From: Coturnix japonica
Taxonomy: Eukaryota; Chordata; Aves; Galliformes; Phasianidae
Assembly (NCBI RefSeq): GCF_001577835.2
Contig: NC_029519.1
Coordinates: 30,628,539-30,692,538 of the forward strand
DNA: 64,000 nucleotides
Direction: 5' to 3'
Shown: one piece after another, positions 1-31,500 of the stretch
Layout: the number at the start of each line of letters is the position of its first letter
Position numbering within the stretch: the stretch's first letter is position 1
Notes under the pieces: generated by a model
The model's input: only the letters and a program-made list of their open reading frames with translations
Database searches by the model: none
Told to the model about the DNA's origin: nothing
Position numbers and translations under genes: made by a program

Positions 1-1106
1 TTTGCAGGTATTGTTTACTTTAAGTGTCTTTTAGAATTCAGGTGCCAGGAGGATCATAATTTGATTTGCAGCTGTTGGATTCCTCCCTCACTGTTTGTTT
101 TTAACACAGTTTTTTCCATCCAGGCATAGCAACCTGGCATACATATAGGCCTTCCAAATCCAAATGCGCTGCATAGTAATGACATCAGGACCTGGCTGAT
201 GTTATGGACTGGTGTTGTTGGCCATGCTTATAAAGTACAGCTGTCTAACCAGGTCGATGGTGCTATATTATTAAGAGCTTGAAGCTAGTTAATTGTGATA
301 TGGGTTTGGAGACCAAGGGTATAGGAAATGGCCCCCATAAGGTTATTGCCACAGTAGATTTTGATGGAAAGACTCATCTTTGTTTCTGTCAGCTTGTCCT
401 CAGCAGACTAGTAAAAGTCTGGTGCCTGACTTTTATCAACGCTGTTGATTTACTTCTGAGATTTCCTGTAAAGTAGCTCCTCATCACGCTTGCCCCCATA
501 ATGGTAAGAGACACTACCAGAGAGGGACCGTGGAGCATAGGATTGGAGGTGATATGCAGCTGTTTAAGGGGGTGAATTCCTACATATATCTGTGGATACT
601 GGGATTAGAATGTCTAGAAAGCAAGTAGAGCAGTGATACTACTTCTGTCGTGATTGAGATAATTCCTCACTACGTTAAACATCTAGTCATATTCCTCCTT
701 AAAGAGAAAGCTAATGGACCTAGGTATGGGGATCAAAACTATTCCTGTTTTTCAAGAAGTCTTTGTTAAGCTGAAGTTTAAAATACATGGAGGAATTTCC
801 CATACAAAAACCACAGATGGAATACCACAGTTTGTTCTGATGGCATAATTTTACATATGTCATGAGTACTAATTGAGTTTTGTGTTGATAGCTTATTTTT
901 TGGCTTTTTCTTCACGAGTTCATACTTGTGCATTTCCATCTTAAGAAAACGAGTATGCATCCTGATTTTCTGCTTTTTTTTTGTGGCCAAAATCAGTCTG
1001 CATGGTGATGAATGACTCCATTTCTGTTACTTCTTTGGATAATAGGAGGGTGTTTCATTAGTTGTTACTGAGATATAATCCTTTTACTCTTCTTTATCTC
1101 ACTCAG
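1..1106 (+). other. WRN: WRN intron (3' part)
   Basis: This stretch lies upstream of the first recognisable WRN exon and ends in a pyrimidine-rich tract followed by the acceptor AG at 1105-1106. I looked for the HRDC-domain exon that should precede the first exon here and did not find it, so it is probably left of the window. No repeat or other gene was recognised. Confidence 0.6.
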
Positions 1107-4100
1107 ACGGACATATTCCCCAAATCTGAATCTACAGATCAGAAAGAGACATGTCCCTGGAAGAATGCTAAAGCTCTGTCTCCCTCAGAGCATGTCACCT
1201 ATGTCCTGTTCCAAGAGAAGAATCTCTCCCTGGTAAGTTCCTCCCTGTGATGGTCACTTCCTCTTTCACTAACTCTCTTGAATCTTTAGATAGCAAAGCC
1301 CTATTCCTTTGCCTGTGCCATGTCCGTGTGTAAGAGTGTAATGTTGCAAAGTGAAGGTCATATGGAGATTCAGTGCAAAATAGTAAGGCTACGTGTCAAA
1401 TGTGGCTTTCTCATTCAGACTTTCTAAAGGTGTGTTTCCTGTTACAAAGGAAAGCTAAGGTCAAGTCGCATTTAGGTTGTTCAAGTGCTATGGGGCTCCC
1501 TGAGTATCCCTAGTGGGTTTTTGGGTACAGGAACTTGCCAGGCTTTTGGATGTATTTCAGACACTTCTGCCACCTTAATGTCCTCTTCTTTTGTTTCCAT
1601 AGAGGACTATCAGTGAGACCAGATCTCTTCCTCTTACTGAGGTTGGCACTCACTTGGTCCGGGCAGTGAAAGCTGGTTATCCTGTCAACCTGGAGCGAGC
1701 AGGTTTGACTCCTGAAGTTCAACAGATCATTTCTGATATTATCCATAATCCTCCTATTGACTCAGGTGAGCATCACAGCAACTGTCTGAAGCTTCCCATG
1801 GTAGTGGCATGCTAATGATGGGGATGAAAATGATCAGTGTTCTGCTACTGCTTTAGGTAGCACCTATTATTTTTTGAAGACTTGTGGTTATAGCACGGCA
1901 GAGCACTGCAAAGACAGTTGTTGGTTTCCTTTTGGGTTTGTTTCAGAACAAGGCAATCACACTTCATAAAAGATCAAAAGAAGGTAGCACTATATACGTG
2001 CTTCCATTTCACTGTACTGTGCTGGAAAAGGTCTAGGCACTGTTCTTAAAAGTGTATTTATTTACTCAGTTGAAAGGCAAACTGAAAGAAATTTTCCTGG
2101 CAGGATCTTTCTGTATGTACTGGCTTATGGACAATATGCTGAAGCAGAGCTGTAAAATTTCTGCAGGGAAGTTTGTCTGCAAATTATTTGTTTACGAGGA
2201 GGAAGCAGGATATACAGCTCTTTATCTTAACCCCGTCATCTGGTACCATGGGCTGGTTCAGAAGATGGAAGCAACCACATATGGATTTGTGGCTCTGCAC
2301 ATGAGGCACTGAAAATTCAGTCTCTCCCTAGGAGTTAATTACTTAGGTTTACAGAATTTTTCTCGCTTGCCACTTGCAGTACTCCTGTCCTACTGCAGAT
2401 TAATTTGTCCTTTTAGCAGTTACAGGCCCAACCAGACTCTCAGCTTTACTTCCTTAAACATACAGCCGTACAGGTTCTCCTTTCCAGCACAGTAGAAGAT
2501 GGGAGGCTATTTAACCTGTGTATATAGTCTTCATCTCAAGAGAAAATGGTTGACAGGAGAGGCAGGTTAGAGTTAAGATGATTATGATGTTTTACACTGA
2601 ATGTGAGATGGTATGTTCTGCAAATGAGCCTGGAATTAATCCTGTAAACATGTGATATAGTTCCTCATGGAACTTCTAGGCTTTCCTTAATCCATCCTTT
2701 TCTGAGAAACAACTGATGTGTTTTACAACATGAGAAAATAGTCAAAGAGAGGAAAGGCAATTAAAATAATTATATTTATTTTTTTTTTCCAAGACACCAC
2801 CAAAATTCAAGCAATTAGAAAACTTGTTCCTACAAATATTGAACTGTATCTCATCCAGATGGCTATTGCATTGTTGGAGAAAAAGGATGGCAATAAATCT
2901 AAGTATGGCTCAGGTGCCAAAAGGATGCTGGTGTTGTCAGATGGGCAGCAGGAAAAGACAGGAGGAGACCAAACAAGTGGGGGCAAAGCTTTGTGGAGTG
3001 GAAGAAAGGTTAGTAAAAATCTACACAACTGGTTTTGTGAAAATGTTTTGTCTTTTTAAAAGCAGGCCAAGTGCTGTTTGTTGTTGCTGTTTGCAGTACT
3101 GCTTAGCATCTCCACCTTCCCAGTCTACCTTTTACTCAGCTCTGAATAGGAGTTGTCTTCTCCTCTGAGATTTGGCCAGGAGGTTCCTCTTCTGAAGTGC
3201 TGGCCTAGGAAAGAGACCAGCCCCCTGGTCCTGCTGTATATACCATTATAATTGCAACTTAATAATGGGCTCAGAATAGGGATGATCATCTTCTGCTATT
3301 GTTCAGCCATTCAGGAAGTGAGTGTAAAAGATTCCCTGTAACATCCAGGAGTTTTGAGTAGCTGAGATAATGTAAGATTATGAAACTGAAATTTCTGCCT
3401 GGTAAGAAAGCTCTGTATAAGCCGGACCATTTATAAACAGTCCATGTTCTGCCTTTATTGGTAACTGATCACCAGCCTAATGTGGGAAAACTGAATCCCT
3501 TTCTGTCTAGAAAGCTCTTAAGCTTTAAGGTTCATGAGTGCCTCTCTTGCTCAGGCTGCTGGATGTAGCTGTAGTAACTAGAAGTGTCATGTCTGAGTCA
3601 CTGGGAGAAATTTCCAATAGAAGGAAATACCGAGCTTGCTACTGCAGTTTGAAAAAGGACAGACCAGCCTTTCCAGCTCCATGCTTGCCTCTCAGTGTCT
3701 TCACAAGTTGCAGTTCAACACTTTATACAAAAGGCTGCCCTCAGAGTTGCTCCAAGTGAGAATGATAAAAAGAAATTGCAAACTGTGAATCCTTTTGCTG
3801 CCTGCCTGCACAAGGACTTCATGTCTGTTCCTTACAGAGATCTGGGATGGTTTCTTTAACTTGGGGCAAAGATAATGTTTCATGCCTTATCAAATTGATT
3901 GTTTCTTGCCTCCGGAGCACTGTTTTGATCCTACAAAAAGCGTCTGAGCATGTTTATTTTGTTTCCCAAAGTTGACCTGGCAGTTCAAGTGTATAAGCTG
4001 TGATGACATTTTTCCTTCTGCTGGTAGCTGTTTGGAGCTAATAACAGGGATGACATACTGTTAGAGATAAAGGTAGTGTTGTACAAATGAGCAGACTGCA

Positions 4101-6073
4101 AATGTAAGGGGAAAAAAAAAAGACTAATTAAAAGAGACTTCATTTCCTAGAAAAAAATCCTCATTCTAACAATTCCCTGTAGCAAACAGCTTTTGAAAAT
4201 TGCTAATGGATATATTTATATATATAATGGATATATATATATTTAACGTTATTTCTTTGTAGGATGATTTGACCAGTCCTACACTGAAGGAAGGAGATGA
4301 AAAAAAACATCCACAAGTGGTTCCCTCAGCTTTGGTAAATAGCTATTCTTACTATAATAAAGCATGCAGTAGCTATTAGCCATTAATGATTCTCTAAGTG
4401 AGACTGAAATCACAAATCAGAGATGTGTAGTTGATGCAAAAATCTTAGCTTCAGTTGTTTCCATCACTAATGCACAGACATGATGTACCAATCACGGGTT
4501 AATAGATTTGTGCCCACTATGCCGTTTTCAACTAACACCTTTGCTTGAAAAACGTGTCTGAAAATCATAGAATCATAGAATGGCTGAAAAGGATCTCCAA
4601 GATCATCTAGTTTCACTCTGTGCTGTGGGCAGGGTCGCCAGCCGCTAGACCAGACTACACAGAGAGCAGCGCTGACATGGAAACAAGTATTTTGAGTTCT
4701 TGGAGCCACAGGGACAGAGGATGTATTCTTCTTCCCTATGGGGTTGGGGGTAGAAAAAAGGCCCAAGTGAAAATTTTAGTTCCTCTATTTATAATGAATT
4801 TTGTTTTGGTGAAATGGATTAGAAATAGCTAGGGATATTATTAAGGATGAGTATTGGAACTCCTTATAATTAAACTAATTTACTTCTGAAGAATCTAGTT
4901 TGTGCTCTAATGCTATGATACATGTAACAGCCTCCTTTGTTACTGCCCTTTGCAAAGGCCACGTGGAGCACAGATGATGCCCAGCCAGGTAACAGGGGTA
5001 CAGCAGACCAGTTGGCCTCCAGGAACCAGCCAGCCCTCAGTCCTGGTGAAGAACTGTTTGCTGACACTCAGCCAAAGGTGAGGCTGCCAGTAGCTCTGCC
5101 AGGAGTAGAGCACATAGGTGGTGATTTCGGTGTTGATCTTAAAGCAAAACACAGCTTCTATTTGTGCTTTTTCTTGTGTATAAATCCTTACCCTGAATTG
5201 TCAGCCAGTTTCTCATGGTAACGTGCGTGATGCAGAATAACATGTCTGTTGTCTTGCCCTTGCTGAGCCTGAATACGCCACTTCTGCAGCAGCATCCTGC
5301 TTTAGGAAGTTTTTCCCTAGTAGATCTTGGCAGCCCTCTAGTGGCAAGTGCTTCCAAACACCCCAAGGGCACATTTGGCTCCTCCAAGGTGTTTGTGGGT
5401 GATTGCTGCTCATCACACCAAGGGTTTCTGCAGTGGTGGTCACGTAAACAAGCTGTGTGAACACAGACACTGCATTTCTCTAAAGGTTGCTCATATGGCT
5501 TTGACCAGCATCACTTGCTGTACAGCTTGTGAGGGGCAGGCACCTGTGGCATCACTGGAGGCTTTAGTAGTCATCATGGAAGGTAGCTGACACCTGGGTA
5601 CCTCAGACTGGCAATGCATCAGCGGTTGCCTTCTTCCCTGGGTGTCACACAAAAGAACTCTTGTTACTTTATGTGTCCTTTAGGCAGATTTATTTGGTTG
5701 TGTTTAGTTTCAGTACAATTGCTAAGGATAGCACTGGTAGAGGTGAGCCAGTGCTTTATGGCAGGCATGTTGTTTCCCTGCCACCTGTTCAGTCATAGCC
5801 AGCTGCTTGGAAAAAGCCTTGCAATTGAGAGAGACGGCAGCCTTCCGCTGCCCTCATTAAGTTGATGGGTGTCTCCTGACAACTGCTGTTTGAGGTGCAG
5901 AGCTGGAAGTTACAGCTGGATGTAGGAATGTGGTTTGTTTCTCTTTGCAGAGCTCCCATCCCCCGGCCAAGAGGAAGGTGCCCGCGTGGTTTGGAGCCTC
6001 AGCAGCCCCTGTGCTGCCTGCGCCCCAGACCAAGAAACCCAAAGCAGATGGAAGAAGAGGGATCTTCAATTGA
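1107..6073 (+). CDS. WRN: WRN, Werner syndrome RecQ helicase/exonuclease, last six coding exons (partial)
   Basis: WRN is a nuclear RecQ helicase with a 3'-5' exonuclease, acting in double-strand break repair and replication fork and telomere maintenance. The window holds 272 C-terminal codons in six exons: 1107-1232, 1603-1765, 2794-3008, 4263-4334, 4958-5077 and 5951-6073 (stop TGA 6071-6073). All junctions are GT-AG and the phases agree. Exons 1-3 match the conserved region just after the HRDC domain, including AGLTPEVQ, HNPPI and LVPTNIELYLIQMAI, which align with human AGLTPEVQ, RNPPV and LVPENIDTYLIHMAI. Exons 4 and 5 are polar, low-complexity linker that I could place only by splice sites, frame and position. 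The last exon encodes the basic tail with PAWF and RRGIFN. The helicase, exonuclease and HRDC exons are upstream of the window. The identity is firm; the two linker exons are less certain than the rest. Confidence 0.93.
4208..4246. repeat. AT-rich simple repeat in WRN intron
   Basis: Interrupted TA dinucleotide tract shortly upstream of the 4263 acceptor. It is a short microsatellite with no evident function. Confidence 0.7.
4563..4668 (-). mobile_element. CR1 LINE 3'-end fragment
   Basis: The plus strand begins with two copies of the AATCATAG-type octamer and continues as the antisense of the CR1 3' UTR (AAGATCATCTAG, then GACCAGACTA). CR1 ends in tandem ATTCTRTG octamers, so the element lies on the minus strand. 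It is a heavily 5'-truncated copy, as is usual for CR1, inside a WRN intron. Confidence 0.8.
5969..6070 (+). other. WRN: Tandem Ku-binding motifs at the WRN C-terminus
   Basis: The last WRN exon reads KRKVPAWF at 5969-5992 and ends with GRRGIFN at 6050-6070. In human WRN the equivalent pair is an APLF-type Ku-binding motif (basic residues followed by PVWF) and an XLF-type motif ending RGGLFS. Both recruit Ku70/80 in non-homologous end joining. The basic cluster, the Pro-x-Trp-Phe core and the terminal basic-Gly-hydrophobic-Phe arrangement are kept here. The extreme terminus is IFN rather than LFS. Function is inferred from the human protein. Confidence 0.75.
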
Positions 6074-6229
6074 AGATTAGTTTTGTATGTGTACAAATAT
6101 CGGACAGACTACAACAGCACCTCTTTTACATGAAGCAATAATGCCTGAACTTTTTTTTTCCCCTCCCTTGAGAGACGTATTTGAGCTGAGAACCAAGTCT
6201 CTATGTTTGTTCACTATGTGAAATCCGTA

Positions 6230-6235
6230 ATTAAA
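6230..6235 (+). terminator. WRN: Probable WRN poly(A) signal (ATTAAA)
   Basis: ATTAAA lies 157 bases after the WRN stop codon. It is the only poly(A)-like hexamer I saw before the GC-rich promoter of the next gene starts at about 6245. The WRN 3' UTR would therefore be only about 180 bases long. Confidence 0.6.
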
Positions 6236-6244
6236 CGCAGCCGA

Positions 6245-6700
6245 TGCAGCCCGCCCCCCTGCAGCCGCCATCTTTAGCGGCCGCCCGTCATCCACTGCGG
6301 GCCGGGCCGGGTGGCGGCGAGGTGGCCGCTGGGAGCGCGGCGTTGTCCAATAGGAGCGGAGCGGCGCGGCTCGGCCTGCGCCTGGTGCTGGCGGGCGGGT
6401 GAGGCGGCACGGCCGGGTGAGGGGGAGCGGGCGGCAGCAGCCCCCGGCTGGGGCGGGATCGGCCGGGGATCGGCGGGCGGGTCAGGGCGTGGGGGGTGGG
6501 AGCCGCTTCGGTGTGCGAATGGCGGAGAGACTCTCGTCGGGGGCCCGCCTGGCCTCGTCCGCCCGGCGGGAGGGGACGGCCGTGAGGGGACTCCGCCGTC
6601 CGTCGGTCGCGTGAGGCCGCTGGGGACGGGGGTCGGGACACGGCGCTGCCTCTGGGATGTGCCGGAGCATCGCCTTGTGTCGTGGTGCCCGTCACAGCTG
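6245..6700 (+). promoter_or_regulatory. GTF2E2: CpG-island promoter and 5' UTR of GTF2E2
   Basis: A sharp change to GC- and CpG-rich sequence begins right after the WRN 3' end. It contains a YY1-type motif GCCGCCATCTT at 6264-6274 and a CCAAT box at 6347-6351. A plausible donor for a non-coding first exon is at 6398/6399 (GGCGG followed by GTGAGG). No TATA box was seen. The first coding exon has an acceptor just before 6822, consistent with a spliced 5' UTR. The transcription start site cannot be fixed from sequence alone. Confidence 0.75.
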
Positions 6701-6825
6701 GTGGGTGCAGAAAGACAGGGATGCGGGCAACGGATAAAAAGCTTCGTCAATAGATACTCGTGTCTTTAAGCAGCTCGTGGCCCTCTAATTCCCCTTTCTC
6801 TTCTGCCGGTTTCCTGGGTAGAGTT

Positions 6826-27782
<20,957 letters not shown>

Positions 27783-27994
27783 CTGGCTGAATTTTGAAGC
27801 AAACAGACGTTTTTCCACAGGCTTTTTGCCACTCAGGCTCAGCGACTGCTTGCAGGAAGACTGACTCTGTACAGTAATGTGATGTGTTTCCCTCATCCCA
27901 GTGGCTGACAAGATGGAGCAGATCTGTTTAAAAGCAAGTTTGGACTACTAAATTTAGAGATTAATTTAATTAGCTAATTGGAAATGTGTCTTCA

Positions 27995-28000
27995 AATAAA
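27995..28000 (+). terminator. GTF2E2: GTF2E2 poly(A) signal (AATAAA)
   Basis: Canonical AATAAA 213 bases after the GTF2E2 stop, in an AT-rich 3' UTR. A second AATAAA at 28547-28552, preceded by a T-rich run, could serve a longer 3' UTR. Confidence 0.8.
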
Positions 28001-28391
28001 AGGTTCGCTCAAATTGCCTCTTGGCATAGAGTGATAAATGGTGCTCAACATGAAATACAGGAGTTCCTGTTCACTGCTTAACTCTGCTTTTACATTGCTT
28101 AATGGGTGTTTACCTGGAATTACTTCAGAGGAGCTTTCGTAGAATTGAATACAGCATTGTTGTACCTATTTCAGGGAAACCTATTCCTAAAATCACTGCA
28201 GGCGAGTTTCTTTTACAGTCAAATATGCCCACAGTTTGTGTGTTCCTGCCTTGCTATGGAGTTGAACTTTACCAAACTGATGGTACCTGAGGTTCTGACT
28301 TGGAACAAACCCTCTCCAGAGCTCCAGGCAGGCTGCAGGGGGGCACTGCAGCTGCTGCTTCTCGATGCTCATCAGAAATTGCTCTCAGCTG

Positions 28392-28471
28392 TTTCTCCTC
28401 ACTGCAGCAGATGCAGCTCTGTTGCACAGGCGATTTCTCCTCACTGTAGTGAATGTACCTGTGTTGCACAG
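28392..28471. repeat. Two-copy tandem duplication, about 42 bp unit
   Basis: TTTCTCCTCACTG starts at 28392 and again at 28434. Both copies end in TGTTGCACAG. The copies differ at several positions, so this is an old local duplication just past the GTF2E2 3' end. Confidence 0.8.
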
Positions 28472-28552
28472 TCCTACTGTTGGGTAGGGGAAATAAATTG
28501 ACAGTGTAATACTGCAACTTTTTTCTTTTTTTTTCTTTTTTAAGTTAATAAA

Positions 28553-31500
28553 CTTACAGTGCTTGTTTCCAGTGTTTCTTCCTTAAAGAACATGAGAGCG
28601 TGTACTTGTGTTTTCCTTTTCAAAGAGGTAAAGGAGTCTTTGGTGTGTTTTAATCTTCTCAATGACTTATTGTTCTGGGCTAACCCTGTCATCTCTCATC
28701 ATTCTTGTTTGGAGGAGGGAGAAAACCACCTTAAATGAAAGCTCGCTGTAGATGCCTCATGTCGGTTGCAGTACAGACTGCCTAACATGGAGTGTAGCCA
28801 AATTATGTCTTCTTGATAACTTATTTTTATGTACTGAACCAAAGTCAGTCAATGCTGATATTGTTTTCACAGTGCTGCTGCAGAGGGGCTGTTCCTCAGC
28901 TCTTCTGGGGTTAGGATCAAAGATGAAACAGATGAGTGTGATACCTGCCAACAGTTTGCCGCTGCCTGCGCATGAGCTGCTGTCTTGCCTAATGTATCAG
29001 GATTGGAGCAGAGGCCGCTGGATCTGGGCACACCAACAGATGAAGAATAAGGCTTTGTTGGTGGAGTGCTGAACAGATTACGTCTGCTTGGGAAAGCGCA
29101 GGAGGAAAAATAAACTTCTGTAAGTGTAGCATTTATCCTTCTGTATAGTACACAAGCTTTTTAGAGTGTGCTCTTTTGTGAAACAGGCACTTTGAACATG
29201 GTACATGTCAGTCCTGTGTAAAGAGATGCTCAACACCAGTAGGAGGTTCCTTTTATATTTATATGTGTATATATAAAAAGCAGGCAGCATGCTGGTTTTG
29301 AAACCTGTTCTTTCCCTTTTCTTCCAGGTTAGCACAAGTGATTCATCTTGGAGCTTTTTACTTTTCCATTACAGCTCTGCTTTAAAGCACCCATGGCACA
29401 CCTGCAAAACTGTTCTTTTCTGTCATCTTTGTTCAATGACAAAGATTCCCTTCTGCCTGCTGCATTTTTTTGAGCCGTGCTTTTCCTAGTGGTGTTGCTT
29501 GGACAAAAGCAGAGCTCTTGGTGAGCTGTGAGTTGCTTTTCATGCCTTAATGGAGTACCTTCCCAGTCATCTTGCACAGCCTGGCCCTGTGCTGTGGGCT
29601 GAAGCTTGCAAGGCAGGCTGTGATGCAGTTACCTGTGCAGTTTCTCCGCTGAAGTGATTAAGAGGGAGACTAAAGATGTCTCTGGCTACTTTCAAAGATG
29701 AAAATTGTATTAAGTCAAGAAATAAGAGAGCAGGAAAGGAAGATTAGCTTGGTGTGCTGTGGTGCCGTTGTCAGGCTCCAGTGTTCAAAGGAATAGAATG
29801 GTCCAGTAGATACCAAGTTAGGAAGAGTGGACCAGTTGCTTTCTCTTTGGTGGAAGTCTCTGCTGAACTAACAGGGAGGGCAGAATAAGCTTTGAAACTT
29901 GTTAGGGTAGAGTCACAAAGTTTGAGAATAGCTGACAGGATGCCTACACTAGCCCCTGAGAGGTAGCACAGATAAACAGTCATGAAGAAAATACAAGTCC
30001 AGAAAATAAGAAAGAGCTCCTCTCTTCTGTGTGGATTTGAAGAGATGAGTTCTATTTCTGTATCAGAGATGCTCCCAGCTGTCAGTCCTGTGTTTTTGGG
30101 TTGTTTTTGTTCCTCCTCCACTCCCCAAGTACCTCTTTAAAATCAAATAGTATATCTTGAAAATGTCTCAGACAGTGCCAACACGAGTCTGTTTGCTGAA
30201 AATATTTAGCAGCACTCCCATCCACTCACTCACCTCACAGCATAATGTCCAAGTCAGTTTTTTTGGTGAAGTTTAATGTAAGAGATAACAGCTGTTAAAA
30301 CCTTAAGCCTATTTTATCTTCTTCCACAGTGTTCCCATTTATATTCTCCATGCAGGGTGCTGGCCCAGCTGCTACATCACCTTGTCCAGATTAGCCAGAC
30401 GCAGAGGGGTGTTCAGCTCCCCCTCTGTGATGCTGATGGACATATGGACAGGACCCCGGGGAAGAGACAGCTTTCTCTCAGTGTCAGAAGCTCTCAGGTA
30501 TGTCAGCGCTGCCCACGTCATCCCTTTGCTTGCCTCACTGAATCTTTAGCCTGTAGCTGCAAGGAAGCTGTGGGGAGGAGGCGTTTTGCCCTCGTAGTGG
30601 ATAGCTGTGAGCTGAAGTGGGTCAAGAGAGGTGTGAGCTGAGCCCATCACTGCACTCAAGTGAGCATCCAGGCCGGGCACTGCTGGGTATGTGCCTGCTC
30701 CTCCCCATCATCAGAACAAAAGCCCTGTATCTTGAAACCAGTGCAGGTGAAATAGCCGCAGGGAGTCGCAGCTCTGAGCGTGGAGGTCTCTTGGCTTGTC
30801 TCCTAAAAGTTGCTCTGGGGAGGAGCTGTTCCTCCTCCCGTTACAATGATCATTCTGGAAGGGGATGGAAAACAGCAGGATTTAGCATGGTTGAATGAGA
30901 AAACTGACATAAGACAGTTTGTACAAGAACTTATCTATAATTCATCATGATCATACCAGGCTTTTAGAGAGCAGGGCAGGGAGGGGCAGGGAGTCCTGCT
31001 GCGCAGCGTAAAGCCCCCACACGTGGATGCGGCTGGCCTGCGCTGTCACTTCGATGAGCATGGGCAGGCAGTGCTAGGCCACTGGGGATGGCTGGGCCCC
31101 GCTGCCTGTGGGTGAGGAGGGGCTGCAAGCTGCAGAGAACTAGAAGAAGTCTTGGTACTGACATCTTATTATTTCCAGCTTCGTTGCTTGCTTTCCGGTC
31201 GCTGCTTATGTACCAGGCTGGAATTCCTTAGTGTGTTACTGCTTCAGGGACTGCTGGCAGCTACTTTTCTGGGAAATCATATCTGGTAGGACTGAGGGTG
31301 TACCCACCACCAACTGAGGGTCTGATGGCTGCTGGGGAGAGCTCAGCCCTTGGTAGGCTAGACCTGAGACCCTTTTCTGATTGCTCATTTCACTCAGTGC
31401 CGCCCAGCTTGCAGTAGAAGCAGGTCTTGCTGCAGCTTGCTGGCCCCATCTCTGCTGCTTTGGGGTGCCGGCACATGCTGCAGGCCTGTCAGACAGCTAT

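Noticed and set aside
279-476. Short plus-strand open frame upstream of the first WRN exon, considered as the HRDC exon
   Set aside because: The translation shows none of the HRDC landmarks expected before the exon at 1107.
6274-6769. Overlapping open frames of about 135-158 codons on both strands in the GTF2E2 promoter
   Set aside because: They are an effect of the CpG island. They are proline/arginine-rich, present on both strands, and overlap the promoter of a recognised gene.
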